Origin: Dryomyza anilis
Lineage: Eukaryota > Arthropoda > Insecta > Diptera > Dryomyzidae
Length of the DNA stretch: 64,000 nt
Reading direction: 5' to 3'
Assembly: GCA_951804985.1 (NCBI GenBank)
Contig: OX638130.1
Span: forward strand, 35,881,394-35,945,393
The translations under genes and the position numbers were made by a program. The notes beneath the pieces were generated by a model. That model was not told the origin of the DNA. It saw only the letters and a program-made list of their open reading frames with translations, and did not search any database. Each line of letters opens with the position of its first letter. Position 1 is the stretch's first letter. This document shows positions 10,859 to 22,314 of the stretch, piece after piece.

Positions 10859-11873
10859 TATTCCACTTTCAAATTTTAAATTCCACTTTTATATTCCACT
10901 TTCATAATATCTATTAATGCCATCAATATTTTTGTTAGAAATGCTTATGTCATATTTTTTAAATAAAATGAATATATAAAAATTACAAATTTGACATGGA
11001 CAATTTATAATAATTTAATATTTATAAACATATTTAAAAAAAAAAATGTAAACCGGAATGAAATACATTGCTAAATTCCTTATATAATTGATACCATAAA
11101 ATTTATTTTGCTACTATATTGACCTAGAGATCAGCATTCGAATCAACAAAAACTATTTATTTTTGAAGTATCACAATTTTGAAAAATTTCGAAAAAAACA
11201 ACCAGCATACATTTTTTATTTCAGAAAAAAACAGACCTAATTTCAATAATATAGAAGTTACAAATTAAAAACGATCACTCTACACTAAGAAAATTTGTGT
11301 TTTTTGAAAAATTTTCAAAAATGAAATTTGTATTCAAAGAATAAATGAATATTAATTTTAAAATTTTGTTTCGACTGTTAAATTGTGGTTTTGAATTAAA
11401 AAAAAAAAAACGATTTTACGCATACCTTGATATTTATAGAATTGTAAGTGATAGTTTTTAAATGTTCGATTTTGTTATGATTTATAAACTGAACTTCACA
11501 AACCTTATGCTAATAAATAAGAACATTATATAAAAATTAGAGAGTGATCATACCTTTCAGTATTTGTATCATGGTATATTTGAAATTACCAAAAATTTGT
11601 AAAATGAATACCAAAAAATAGAACTCGCGCCACAAACAACAATTAGTACAAAAAAATAACGCATAACTTTATTAAATAAAGAATAACTAAATTACTAATA
11701 AAATGAAAGAGGAAATACAATTTTAAAAAATATATATTTAAAGAAAAATATTCTTTTTCAAAAATATATATTCCATTTTAATATTCGAAAATTTTATTAA
11801 CAAAATAAGTGTATTCTTTTCAGTTGTAAAATATTCCACTAGTGGAATATTATATTCCACTCTGGTCACACAT
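10799..11873. mobile_element. Non-autonomous hAT-like element inserted in G1
   Basis: Flanked by the exact 8-bp duplication CTTACTGG (10791-10798 and 11874-11881). G2 at 15288-15300 shows the empty site. Termini are CAGTGTGACCAGA and, inverted, ATGTGTGACCAGA. The first two bases of the right end are mutated from the hAT consensus CAG. Subterminal TGGAATAT / ATATTCCA motifs recur at both ends (10850-10910, 11765-11865). The interior is AT-rich with no transposase. The 8-bp duplication and CAG-type ends fit the hAT superfamily. Confidence 0.82.
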
Positions 11874-11881
11874 CTTACTGG

Positions 11882-11980
11882 GCGCAGTGGCAAAGCCTGA
11901 GGCTACAAAATTGTTGTTTGTACCGTGTGTGGGAAAGTGAAAATGACAGATCTGCACGAAATTTGGTTGTGGTTCCCAAA
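11882..11980 (+). pseudogene. Residual integrase-linker fragment of G1
   Basis: It continues the frame interrupted by the hAT-like element (QWQSLRLQ, then CLYRVWESEN and LVVVPKT). It matches the start of the integrase region at 18895-18985, then jumps into the 3' LTR, showing an internal deletion of integrase. Confidence 0.75.
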
Positions 11981-12353
11981 ACACATAAGTGCGAATGAGA
12001 TGCCAATAGTATGCGTCATTCACGAAACGAGTAGAAGATTCTCGAAACAAGTCGAAGCTTGTCGAAACGTGTCGAACTGATGCATGCAGTATATAAGGGA
12101 CCTGCATCTGAGGCACAGCACTTCAGTAGTAATTGGATAGTGGTCGAGTACGTGTCGTGTGAGAACAATGTGAAGTTAAATCATGGACATGCAGCAGTTG
12201 TTAGAATTTGTTATTAGTAAAGTTGTTTATTAAAGTGAATTAATAAAGTTAATTGTTATAATTTACACCAAACATAAGAGTGTTTTTATTTTGTACACAA
12301 TCCAGAGATACGCACTTGTAGAACAGTTTTCCGTAGACTGAATTTTCGTAACA
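11981..12353 (+). repeat. 3' LTR of G1 (5'-truncated)
   Basis: It matches the G2 LTR from its internal AACACATGAGTGCGAATGAG to the end, including the TATA box region (GCAGTATATAAGGGA at 12087-12101). The first roughly 140 bp of the LTR are missing. Confidence 0.85.
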
Positions 12354-13014
12354 ATATTCTTGATCAGCATCACTCAACTAGTCCGTTTAGCCATGCCCGT
12401 CTGTTCATATGTCTGTATCTATGTCTGTATATATGTCTGTCTGTATTGCTGTCTGCCAGAAATCACGGTAACTTGAATAATACTGGTCAGAATGCAATGA
12501 AATTTTGTTTCAATATGTTTTAGCCAAAAAATGGTTCTGACTTCAAAAATGATCCAAATCGGTAAACGGACACGCCCACCTCCCATACAAGGCATTAATC
12601 TATAACTCTTTAGGAATCAATAATTCGTAAATAATTTGAGATATTATTATAAAATTTAAAATGCCATGTTAGAATTAACTATGTATGTTTTGCAAAAGTG
12701 AACGAAATGAATAAATTCTACAATTTCCTCGATTTTTCACTTTGTAGTCAATGATGCCATTTCCTGCTGGACATTAATAATAATACACGATTCTTACTAG
12801 GTATGTGCAATAAATCGTTTTACCGGAATGTTTCATTAATAGTAAATACGATATATCAAATTTTAAAGTCATATTTTTTTGATTAACCTAAAATACCTTT
12901 ATTCGGTTAATTAGAATTTTGATTAGTTAAAAAACGATTACTCGATTAATCAGAAATATTATTAATTATAGTACGATTAATTGTTTTGTTATTGGCATGA
13001 TTATAAATAACTAT
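12354..13014. repeat. Repeat family R, copy A, right part
   Basis: It resumes R after G1 and matches 42965-43195 and 44362-44700. Landmarks are GCTGTCTGCCAGAAATCACGG, ACACGCCCACCTCCCATACA, and a cluster of CGATTAAT/ATTAATCG motifs at 12820-13000. R copy A lacks the 1.17-kb insertion seen in copy B at 43196. R ends here because the G2 LTR was inserted after CTAT. Confidence 0.8.
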
Positions 13015-13535
13015 TGTTACGAAAAGAGATAATTTGCCCCACTGTGCAAGCAATTAACAATAATAAATGAGACGCAAGACAATTCAGCGCACTAAGCAAT
13101 GTGTTAGAAAGAGAGGGAAGATCATTCAGCGTACTAAGCAATGTGCGAGAAAGAGACGGAAAAACACATGAGTGCGAATGAGGTGCCACTAGCATGCGTC
13201 ATTCACGAAACGAGTAGAAGGTTCTTGAAACAAGTCGAAGCTTATCGAAACGTGTCGAACTGATGCATGCAGTATATAAGGGAGCCGCATCAGAGGTACA
13301 GCACTTCAGTAGTGATTGTAAAGTGGTCGAGTGCATCTCGTGTGATAAATGTCAAGTTAAATTGTGGACATGCAGCAGTTGTTAGAAATTGTTATTAGTA
13401 AAGTTGTTTAGTCAATATGAATTAATAAAGTTAATTGTTGTAATTTAAACCAAACATAAGAGTGTTTTTATTTTGTACACAATCCAGAGATACGAACTCG
13501 TAGAACAGTTTTCCGTAGACTGAATTTTCGTAACA
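13015..13535 (+). repeat. 5' LTR of G2
   Basis: 521 bp, TGTTACG...CGTAACA. It contains a duplicated segment (TTCAGCGCACTAAGCAATGTG at about 13083 and TTCAGCGTACTAAGCAATGTG at about 13125). Core promoter TATATAAG is at 13273-13280 with a TTCAGTAG initiator-like site about 30 bp downstream. AATAAA is at 13425. Confidence 0.88.
13273..13280 (+). promoter_or_regulatory. TATA box of the G2 LTR
   Basis: TATATAAG within CATGCAGTATATAAGGGAG. It is conserved in the G1 3' LTR and drives transcription of the element RNA by Pol II. The start site is probably the CACTTCAGTAG about 30 bp downstream. Confidence 0.7.
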
Positions 13536-13536
13536 T

Positions 13537-13554
13537 TGGTGTCAGAAGTGGGAT
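13537..13554 (+). promoter_or_regulatory. Primer binding site, tRNA-Leu (G2)
   Basis: TGGTGTCAGAAGTGGGAT is an 18-base perfect complement to the usual tRNA-Leu 3' end, one base after the LTR. Confidence 0.8.
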
Positions 13555-13565
13555 TGTGATACATA

Positions 13566-15341
13566 ATGGTTAAATTCGATCAACTTAAAGTCGACCAGCT
13601 AAAGAAGGAGCTGTCGATTCGTAATCTTGCAACTGCTGGTACGAAAGTAGAGCTGCAGAAGCGCCTAATTAAAGAATTGGAGGCCAAGGCATTCTTCTCG
13701 CGGAGGACGAATTTGAAATTGAAGCTGCAGCATCGTCATCGAAAAATCTGGACACAGAGGAGAAAGTACAGACTCAAGTTTTTGATATGAGCCAGTTGAT
13801 CGAAGCTATGCAGCAACAGTTTCAGATAATGGCTCAAGAAAATTCCAAACAGCTTCAAGAAAATTCCAATCAACTTAAAACAGAACTTCAGGAAAATTCC
13901 AACAAAATGGAATAGAAACTTGTAGAAAATTTCAATCAGCTCAAATTAGATATGAAGCATGAACTTGTAGAAAATTCTAACCAAATAGAAACTTCAGGAA
14001 AATTCTGAACAGCTAAATTTCTAGAAAATTCCAACAAAATGGAACAGAAACTTCTAGAAAATTTCAATCAGCTCAAATTAGACATGAAGCATGAACGTGT
14101 AGAAAATTCTAACCAAATAGAAACTTCAGGAAAATTCTGAACAGCTTCAAGAACATTCTAAGCAACTTCTGGAAGTTTGTAATACTCTACATAGCAAAGT
14201 AAATGAACTTGAAGCGCATATAAATGATGTTGATGATAAAATTCAAAGATTAGAAAATGGTATAGACAAAGAAATCCAGGAAATAAAAAAAGATTTGCAC
14301 GTGTTGCAGATAAATGGACCTACACAGCATGTTGTTAGTGGTACGTGGCAAAAATCGCCGATTTACGATGGAACCACAGCGTTCAACATTTTCAAGCTGC
14401 AATTTGAGACCACGGCTGTAAGTAATCGATGGAATAATGAGGACAGCGTAGCCGCACTTATCGTGGAGCTAAAAGGAGGCACAGCCGAAGTATTGCAGAC
14501 TGTTCCAGAAAGTGATCGAAACAGTTATTTAGCGGTTATGGGTGCACTGCAGCGAAAATATGGCAGTGATCACATGAAACAGATATACCGAATGGAGTTG
14601 AAGGCTTGCGCATTTGTCGTTTTCAGATTCAACGAGTGATTTCATAGAAAAGTGCTAGATCGAAGCTTTTGTTGATGGTATACGCGATCAGGAGACAAAA
14701 CGTGCAACAGTAATTGCGCCTAAGGTAACATTTGCGGAAACCATTACCATCGCTCTAATACAGGAGACAGCAAATGCGATGTGCCGATCGGGTCCAAAGG
14801 CGCGTAGAATTGATGTGGAGAACGATGATTTATTTCAAGTAGTGTGCCAAGCAGTTAAAACCGAACACACATCAGCCAACAAAGACACCCAATTCAAAGG
14901 TAAATGTTACAACTGTGGAAAATATAGGCATATGGCACGCGACTGTCGTGAAAGACGTAAATGTGTAAATCTGCAACCACCTAAAGGATACCGACCAGAA
15001 AAGAGACCAGAGGTTGGCCAAAATAACGCCAGGGAACATCATGGCAATTCGGGCTCTGTGTCGGCACGAGTGTGTAAAATGGAATCCAGAGAATGCTCGA
15101 CGGAAGAAGAAAAGACGAACATAATTCACATTCGTTCGTTAAATGTCATGGCAGATGATCAATGGACTCTAGAGCAAATACAAAATGATCAAAAGAAGGA
15201 CCCCGACATCGCAAAAATTAGGACGTTCAAGGAACAACAAAGAAAGCCATTATGGAAAGAGTTAGCATTTAACAGTCCAATAAGCAGGGCTTATTGGTCG
15301 CAGTGGCAAAGCCTGAAGCTACATATTGGTTGTTTGTACCG
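13566..15341 (+). pseudogene. gag fused to RNase H/integrase linker, G2
   Basis: Begins MVKFDQLKVDQLKKELSIRN, followed by TKVELQKRL, a SAP-type motif that would bind nucleic acid. The frame breaks near 13700, and again in the coiled-coil repeats (13830-14170), where a roughly 123-bp unit is duplicated. The capsid-like part (14295-14640) precedes a proper CCHC knuckle, CYNCGKYRHMARDC (14906-14947). From about 15035 the frame continues as HHGNSGSVSARVC, then TLEQIQNDQ and SRAYWSQWQSLKL. This aligns with the RNase H tail and linker of the pol remains at 18655-18940. Protease, RT and the RNase H core are therefore absent by a clean in-frame fusion shared with G1. Confidence 0.8.
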
Positions 15342-15345
15342 TGGT

Positions 15346-16240
15346 AAGAACATTTTTAGCAATATCTTCATTTTCAGTTACCTTTCTGTTTTGGTTTTCG
15401 AAAAAAGTGACATCACGGCTTACAATCGTATGCTTTGTCCTTGCGTTATATATATAAAATGTGCGCCTTCGATTTTTCGCTGTACACAAGAAAAATATTC
15501 TCGACCGACTTCGAGTCCAATTTGCGTCGATGCTTCTTTGCATATGTACCATCGCTTTACATCAAAATACACGCAACGTAGTTAAGGCCTGTTTCACGCT
15601 CGACCTAATTTCCTCTGGCGTAGTACCCTTCATGTCCCTGCATAAGTTCTATTTATTAAAAACGCTGCTGTGGCGGCTGGCTCCGGCCAATATTGTTTAT
15701 GCAAGTCGGCATCAATGAGCGTACAACGTACTTTTTCGATGATCGAACGGTTCATCCGTTCGGCGCTGCGCCGTAAACATATCAAATTGTTTGTTGCAAA
15801 ACTCCTTGCCATAATCAGATCTCAATATTTTTATAGTAGAGTTTTGTTGGTTTTCAAGCAATTTTTTGAAATCCAGAAACAAGTTGAAAACTACACTTTC
15901 CCGCTTCATTGGATAAACAAATCGAAGATAAATGTCCACAAATATCGAGTTGACATCGGCACGCAAACGTCAGTGTGAATTATTTGCAATATTTCCGTAG
16001 CACGATCTCCAGCTTCCTTAAATGAAGCGCGCGTATGTTTGCCTTGCACGAAAGTTTCTTCGAAAAATATATGGCCCGATATGCGTTGAAAACGAGTACA
16101 AAATTAGATGGAACGACGACCTGTATGAGTTCTACGCCGACATTGACAGTCAGGCGCATTTATGTCATTACAATGCAGTCTTATTTTTCCATATTCTTAA
16201 CCTATATCAAAAAATAAGGTACCTTTTGTAAATGAGTCTT
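15346..16240 (-). pseudogene. Copia-type integrase fragment (5' half of the split element)
   Basis: Minus-strand pieces in order: GKHTRASFKEAGDRATEI then HTDVC (16060-15970), the start of integrase; FLDFKKLLENQ and KILRSDYGKEFCN (15870-15790); ERMNRSIIEKVRC, LHKQYWPEPAATAAFLINR (15760-15635). The C-terminal extension SRDVTFFENQN lies at 15410-15370. Frameshifts separate them. The RSD..GKEF and ERMNR residues are copia integrase landmarks. The rest of the polyprotein is at 7.4-8.5 kb, displaced by about 6.8 kb of later insertions. Gag and LTR were not found to the right; the TA tract begins at 16486. Confidence 0.85.
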
Positions 16241-16479
16241 GAATTTAGGTGTGAAAAATAATAGCAGCGATACCAAATTTGTTACAAAATACATTATTTT
16301 CTTCAAAGTTTTGAAATTTAAAACTTGTATTTATATTAGTTTGGCTAATTTGAACACTGTTGTTGAATATTTGAAATATTTTGTGTTGCTTTGATTAAAT
16401 ATGGAACATACACAACCTTGTTTTATGTCGATTTTCATGGCAAATTTTTAGTTGTTGCCCAAAAAAACTCAGTACTTGC

Positions 16480-16485
<6 letters not shown>

Positions 16486-16557
<72 letters not shown>

Positions 16558-16565
16558 ATATATAT

Positions 16566-16635
<70 letters not shown>
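16486..16635. repeat. (TA)n microsatellite
   Basis: Uninterrupted TA apart from TATGTATGTA near 16548 and one AAATA. It grades into the 8-bp array that follows. The preceding 16241-16485 holds no gene I recognise. Confidence 0.95.
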
Positions 16636-16643
<8 letters not shown>

Positions 16644-17440
16644 ATATGTATATATGTATATATGTATATATGTATATATGTATATATGTATATATGTATA
16701 TATGTATATATGTATATATGTATATATGTATATATGTATATATGTATATATGTATATATGTGTATATATGTATATATGTATATATGTATATATGTATATA
16801 TGTATATATGTATATATGTATATATGTATATATGTATATATGTATATATGTATATATGTATATATGTATATATGTATATATGTATATATGTATATATGTA
16901 TATATGTATATATGTATATATGTATATATGTATATATGTATATATGTATATATGTATATATGTATATATGTATATATGTATATATGTATATATGTATATA
17001 TGTATATATGTATATATGTATATATGTATATATGTATATATGTATATATGTATATATGTATATATGTATATATGTATATATGTATATATGTATATATGTA
17101 TATATGTATATATGTATATATGTATATATGTATATATGTATATATGTATATATTTATATATGTATATATGTATATATGTATATATGTATATATGTATATA
17201 TGTATATATGTATATATGTATATATGTATATATGTATATATGTATATATGTATATATGTATATATGTATATATGTATATATGTATATATGTATATATGTA
17301 TATATGTATATATGTATATATGTATATATGTATATATGTATATATGTATATATGTATATATGTATATATGTATATATGTATATATGTATATATGTATATA
17401 TGTATATATGTATATATGTATATATGTATATATGTATATA

Positions 17441-17473
<33 letters not shown>

Positions 17474-17752
17474 ATATGTATATATGTATATATGTATATA
17501 TGTATATATGTATATATGTATATATGTATATATGTATATATGTATATATGTATATATGTGTATATGTATATATGTATATATGTATATATGTGTATATATG
17601 TATATATGTATATATGTATATATGTATATATGTATATATGTATATATGTATATATGTATATATGTATATATGTATATATGTATATATGTATATATGTATA
17701 TATGTGTATATATGTATATATGTATATACATATATGTATATACATATATGCA
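16636..17752. repeat. 8-bp tandem array (TATATGTA)n
   Basis: About 1.1 kb, roughly 137 units, nearly homogeneous. Exceptions are TGTGTATA variants near 16757, 17558, 17590 and 17704, a TTTATATA variant near 17153, and a pure TA patch at 17446-17460. It ends in a palindromic TGTATATACATATATG duplicate. Open frames across it on both strands encode only Tyr/Ile/Met/Cys/Val/His/Thr repeats and are not genes. Confidence 0.97.
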
Positions 17753-18480
17753 AAAATAATATGGAGGTATGCGTACTATGGGTGATGTTCCGGTAGTGCG
17801 TCTTTGATATCGAATGGCACCTGCGCGTGGTGAAGCTGTACTGTGCGTGAAACGTCTTATGTGCAATAAGACTCGTGAGTTCTTATGAAAATGCGCATAG
17901 TAAAGCGGTCATCGCAAGGATATTTTCGAGCACAGAACAGTTTTACAGCTTTTCACAGTGAAGACCTTTTGGCTCGTAGTCCAACTAACCATATCTTTTT
18001 AAATAGTTTTTTGGACCTACAACACGTTTTGAAACACATTAATAAAAACATATTTTACGAACCCATCTATGATTATTTAAAGTAGATAATATACGTTTTT
18101 AAATAAATGTATACAAACATCAATAAAACCCTAACAGTTTGCATAGAAATACACGCATAAATCATTCTGAATATAATATATAAAACCATTTACAAAACGC
18201 GTACATTTCATTTTGAAATATACATGTAAATAATGTACAATTTATGAAAATCCAAAATAAAAAACATTTTTTTTTAAAAACATTTATGAAATGTTTACTT
18301 ATACAGAAAAGCACACATGTACTTGTGAAGCTCCTATAACTTGAATATTGCTATATTTAAGACCCGTTTTCCAAAGAAAATCGTCCGCTTATATTCAATG
18401 AAATATTTACTTGAGTAAGCGTACAATATGCGTACTTCCAAGCATAAATGTTTATTGGGTTGTTTATTGCTTCAGATATA
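17753..18480. other. No gene recognised
   Basis: AT-rich apart from 17760-17900, which is more balanced and reads like decayed element DNA. No domain, LTR or TIR could be assigned. Confidence 0.5.
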
Positions 18481-18484
18481 TTAT

Positions 18485-19925
18485 CGGCAAGAGCATGAAA
18501 ATTTTCCACAAATATCTGTACGGACAACAGTTTCACTTGTGAACCGATCACGCAGCACTGAGATGGTTACTTCAGTTCAAAGACACAAAAGGCCATATAG
18601 CGCGTTGAATAAAGCGATTACAGAGCTACGAGGATACACCATCGAACATCGTAAAGGAGATCATCATGGAAATGCAGATGCTCTGTCACGGAGTCCGTGT
18701 AAACTTGAATGCAGACATTGTCTTAGAACAGAACGAAAAGATATTCGTTTGCTGAATGTTTTACCCCATGAAAAGTGGACTCCGGAGCAAATTCAAATTG
18801 ATCAACAGAATGAACAGCAAAGAAGTATCCAAAGAACAGCAAAGAAAGCCATCATGGGAAGAGATAGCCCAATAACTAAGGCGTACTGGTCACAGTGGCA
18901 GAGCTTAAAGCTGCTTGGTTGCTTACATCGTATGGGAAAGTGAAGATGGCACGACCGCTCTAAGTTTGCCTGTTGTTCCCAAGCCAAAATTAAAAAAGAT
19001 ATTAGCGGAATACCATGGTGGATCTAGTGGAGGACACTCAGCCATAAATAAAACGATCGAAAAAGTAAAGAAACGTTTTTATTGGGTTGGATGCCAAGAG
19101 TCAGTTGCCCATTGGGTTCGCAGTTGTCCGCAATGTGTACAATGTTGCAAAAGGGCTAACAATTAGAAATCGCGGCAGGATGCATCAGTACAACCTGGGA
19201 GCACCATTCGAACGTATTGCCATAGATGTCGTCGTGCCGTTTCCAATCAGTGATGCGGGTATAAGTATGTCCTTATCGACATTGACTACTTCAGCAAGTG
19301 ACCTGAAGTGTATTCCATGCCGAATCAAGAAGCCACAACAGTTGCAGATGCATTAGTTAACAACAGTGTAAGCCGTTTTGGAGTACCGTTGGAATTGCAT
19401 TCAGATCAAGGAATAAATTTTGAGTCTGCAGTTTTTAAGGAATTATGCAAAGTCCTCAACATACACAAAACACGAACAACACCTTTGCACCCGCAATCTG
19501 ACGGCATGGTGGAAAGATTCAATCGTACTTTGGAAGAGTATCTCAGAAAAGTGGTTGATAAAAATTAAGAAGGTTGGGATACACACATACCACTAAGCCA
19601 TGAGTCATATCGAACGGTGTTTTTGGAACCGACTTAAGAATACCTGCGGATTTAAAGTTTGGGTCGAGTCCTTCAGCTGGAATTTCTGTCCACGATTATG
19701 TTTCCAGAAAAAGTGAAGAAATGAACGAAGTACATCAGTTTGAAAGGCAGCGTACACAATTTGCAAGTGATAAGATGAAGACCAGATACGACTTCCGAAA
19801 AAATTCAGAGGGATTTACGGAAGGAGAACTTGTTTTGCTCTATAACCCACAAAGAAAGAAAGGCTTATCCCCTAAGCTACAATTCATCGCTGATAAATTC
19901 TACCCCGGATTACTCTTTTATTGAT
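18485..19925 (+). pseudogene. Gypsy pol fragment: RNase H tail and integrase (duplication copy 1)
   Basis: RNase H tail: KYLYGQQFHL, then TDHAALRWLLQFKDTKG (18500-18590) and EHRKGDHHGNADALSR (18640-18700). The linker EQIQIDQQNE and SQWQSLKL follows. The integrase H2C2 zinc finger is at 18990-19140 (EYHGGSSGGHSAINK, then C.QC). The core has LELHSDQG (19390-19413) with catalytic Asp and HPQSDGMVERFNRTLEEYL (19490-19545) with catalytic Glu. The first catalytic Asp region lies near 19220-19290 with frameshifts. The C-terminal KTRYDFRKN and EGELVLLYNP follow. At least six breaks are present. This is the same broad family as G1/G2, judging by the shared SQWQSLKL and HHGN segments, and supplies the pol domains they lack. 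Confidence 0.88.
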
Positions 19926-20104
19926 AATTCTTTTCCAGAGATAATTTCTCAATTCTCAAAGATTTATTCTTCGAGTCAATTTTTATGTTTTTATATAGAA
20001 GGTTTTTCACATTTCCATCTTGTTTAAAAATGGAGATATATTTTATTAAAATCCCTAACATCATCATTGTGAACTTTGTATTTTTATGCATTCTGAAAAC
20101 AATG

Positions 20105-20272
20105 GCAAAAAAACACGTGATTTGCGTGATTCACGTGATTGAATCTTAATTTTACTCACGTGACTGTGAGTGTGAGTAGAGCAAAAAAAAAAAGGCCGTG
20201 AGTGAGTGTGCGTGATTAGAAAAAATATTTCGTGAGCGAGTGTGAGTTAAAACTCACTCACGTGTTCATCTC
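20105..20272. repeat. CACGTG/GTGAGTGAG-rich segment (copy 1)
   Basis: Three CACGTGA motifs, then GTGAGTGTGAGT and its inverted version ACTCACTCACGTG around an A-run. This is a partly palindromic short repeat, repeated at about 24310-24470 in copy 2. It could be a small MITE. No clear TIR-plus-duplication was found. The surrounding 19930-21060 is otherwise AT-rich without a gene. Confidence 0.5.
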
Positions 20273-21064
20273 TAATACATATCATATTCCTATGAGCATA
20301 GAAATAAGAAAAGAATACTACTTTCGCATGGTCTTCAAAAAACTTCCCCCAGAGAATGCGAAATCTCAGTCCTAGTAAGCGTCGTAACTTAACGCACGAA
20401 TAAAACAAACTATTACATTAAATGTTTGAATATATATTTATATATGGGGCATTCCACGTCAATTCGCCGAGGTTTGTCCCTGACCCCCTTCGATTTGCAT
20501 CATAACTTAATATGTTTTTATTATTGGTCTATGAAGTTTAAATTTAATTGTTCAGTTATTTATCGCACTCCCATCACCCCCTTACCAAACTCTACAAACA
20601 CGATTTCTGTTGTTTTGAACCACAGCATCCAAAATCTACTTTTTTTAAATTCTGAAAAAATGTACATAACTTCTTGACATTGAACAAAGATCATTCCACT
20701 TTGATTAGGAGTGGTAAGAATTTTTCTTCTATTTTTTTTAAAGATTTTATTAAAATTTCACTACACACATTCACTTTTATCACTTTCGCCAATTACTGTG
20801 GTTTCTTTAGGATCCAAATAATCTTGAAAGTGGAAAATTATGAAATTTATTTAATTTAAAATTATGAATATTATTAGTTTTTATGAAATTGTAAACAAAG
20901 CATTGATGTTTTGTTTTAAAATATTCGTAAACAAATGTTGAATCTTTCAAACAGTTTTCAAAAAAGAAGTAAATGGCGACTGAATTTTGAAAGATGACTT
21001 AACCTGTATATACTTCAACCATGGTTTTTACTGCTAAATATGTCGATATGCCTGGAAAGATTAT

Positions 21065-22310
21065 AAGTATTATATAGTTTTATATATACAAGGTAGTCCG
21101 CTTCAAGATGCAAATATTTTGTGCACTGATTCCATAGTTTATTTCATGAAAAAAATGTTACAAAGATAGGGTGTTTCTGGAACACCCAATTATATACAGG
21201 GTATTTTCAAAATAAATTGTACACCGAGAGAAAAACGTAGTTAACTATCGATTATTTTATGTAGTTAATTCAAAAAACATTATAAACAACAACGTTCCAA
21301 TAAAAAAACTATCACGTCGTAAATTCAAATGACGTTTAAAAAATAATAAAAATGGGATTGGATACTAAATAATTTATTTAAAAACTGTTTATCTGCCAAG
21401 CGGGAACGTAGGAAATTAGTTTGCTGTAGCTTCATTATCTAACCAAAGATAACGTAATGCATCGAAAGCAGTAAGTTGAGTATCCCGAACTGGACACGTT
21501 GCACGTTAAAAATCTATAAAATGCGTACCTTCAAATATAGCAATGGTGTTCTTCTTATGGACGCAATACAGGTGAGTGAAGTGCTTTTAAATGTGTTAAA
21601 TGATATTATTAAATAAGAAACAAATCTATAGAAAAATGCGACGCTGGAGCGCCCTGTGCAAAAAATGCAGCAAGAACTGCAGGTGTTCGCATGGCGTATT
21701 GAACCAGGTCAATGGAAAAATCTAAGCTGAGCGAGAATATATTGAAAACTAAAAATCTTGACGATGCACCAAGGAGCTGCAGGATTATGTAAAGAAATGT
21801 AATATAAACGATCAGGGGAGAAACCAAACATGCTATATGCGGAGAAATTGGGTGTGGTCCCGACTAGATTGTCTGCATTTATGCCAATTGCTGCATGTTG
21901 TTGAGGGCATATGCAATAGCATTCATTTGAAGAATGATGACAACGGCGCAAATTTCCTTACTGTTTCTGCATTTTATATTTTTTAAATAAAAATTAATAA
22001 AAAAATATTACATTTTTACTTAACAATTTTGAGAAATAAATTGTTAAGTAAAAATGTTTTTTATAACTATGCCAAAGTTGGACGTGACTACATCGAAGTA
22101 AATTTTCAAACGTAGTTAGAATTGACTACGTAACGTTGTCGGAGGATTTTCATTCACGCAATAGTCGAAAACGTAGTTATGAATAACTAAGTTTTGCTCT
22201 CGGTATAAACGTATATAGAAACTACTATTTAATTGTATCTTCTACAATGTAAATCTCCGATGAATAAGTTTACAGACAATTGACCGGAGTTATTAGAGGT
22301 TTTTTAAATA
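21065..22310. mobile_element. F1-type arm with inserted TIR element E3 (copy 1)
   Basis: 21065-21230 matches the reverse of the F1 right arm (GGTAGTCCGCTTCAAGATGC, then ATTATATACAGGGT). The arm continues at 22205-22310 (AATTGTATCTTCTACAATGT). E3 (21233-22204) sits between, with ends ACCGAGAG and CTCTCGGT and longer imperfect inverted repeats built on AAAACGTAGTTA. Confidence 0.7.
21521..21900 (+). pseudogene. Small spliced frame in E3, broken (copy 1)
   Basis: The same arrangement as 25676-26029: exon 1 21521-21571, GTGAGT donor, intron 21572-21631, exon 2 from 21632. Exon 2 differs from copy 2 after GQW by a roughly 60-bp unrelated stretch with stops (about 21717-21780), so this copy cannot encode the protein. 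Confidence 0.5.
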
Positions 22311-22314
22311 TATA

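Larger units (their letters stand above)
8959..12353 (+). mobile_element. Gypsy-type LTR element G1, internally deleted, nested in repeat R
   Basis: It starts TGTTACGAAAAG and ends TTTTCGTAACA, flanked by ATAT on both sides (8955-8958, 12354-12357). The uninterrupted version of the target at 42940-42970 confirms the insertion. Content: 5' LTR, tRNA-Leu primer site, gag, a short piece of the RNase H/integrase linker, a hAT-like insertion (10799-11873), and a 5'-truncated 3' LTR. No protease, RT, RNase H core or integrase core remains, so it is non-autonomous. Confidence 0.85.
13015..15345 (+). mobile_element. Gypsy-type LTR element G2, 3'-truncated, non-autonomous
   Basis: Complete 5' LTR (13015-13535), tRNA-Leu primer site and gag-linker fusion. 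The sequence switches at about 15345 to reverse copia integrase, so there is no 3' LTR. It is the same family as G1 but diverged from it, and it shares the same gag-linker junction. Confidence 0.85.

Noticed and set aside
16435..17866. Several open frames of 380-465 codons on both strands
   Set aside because: They are translations of the 8-bp and TA repeats, with [12 protein letters not shown] periodicity and no other content.
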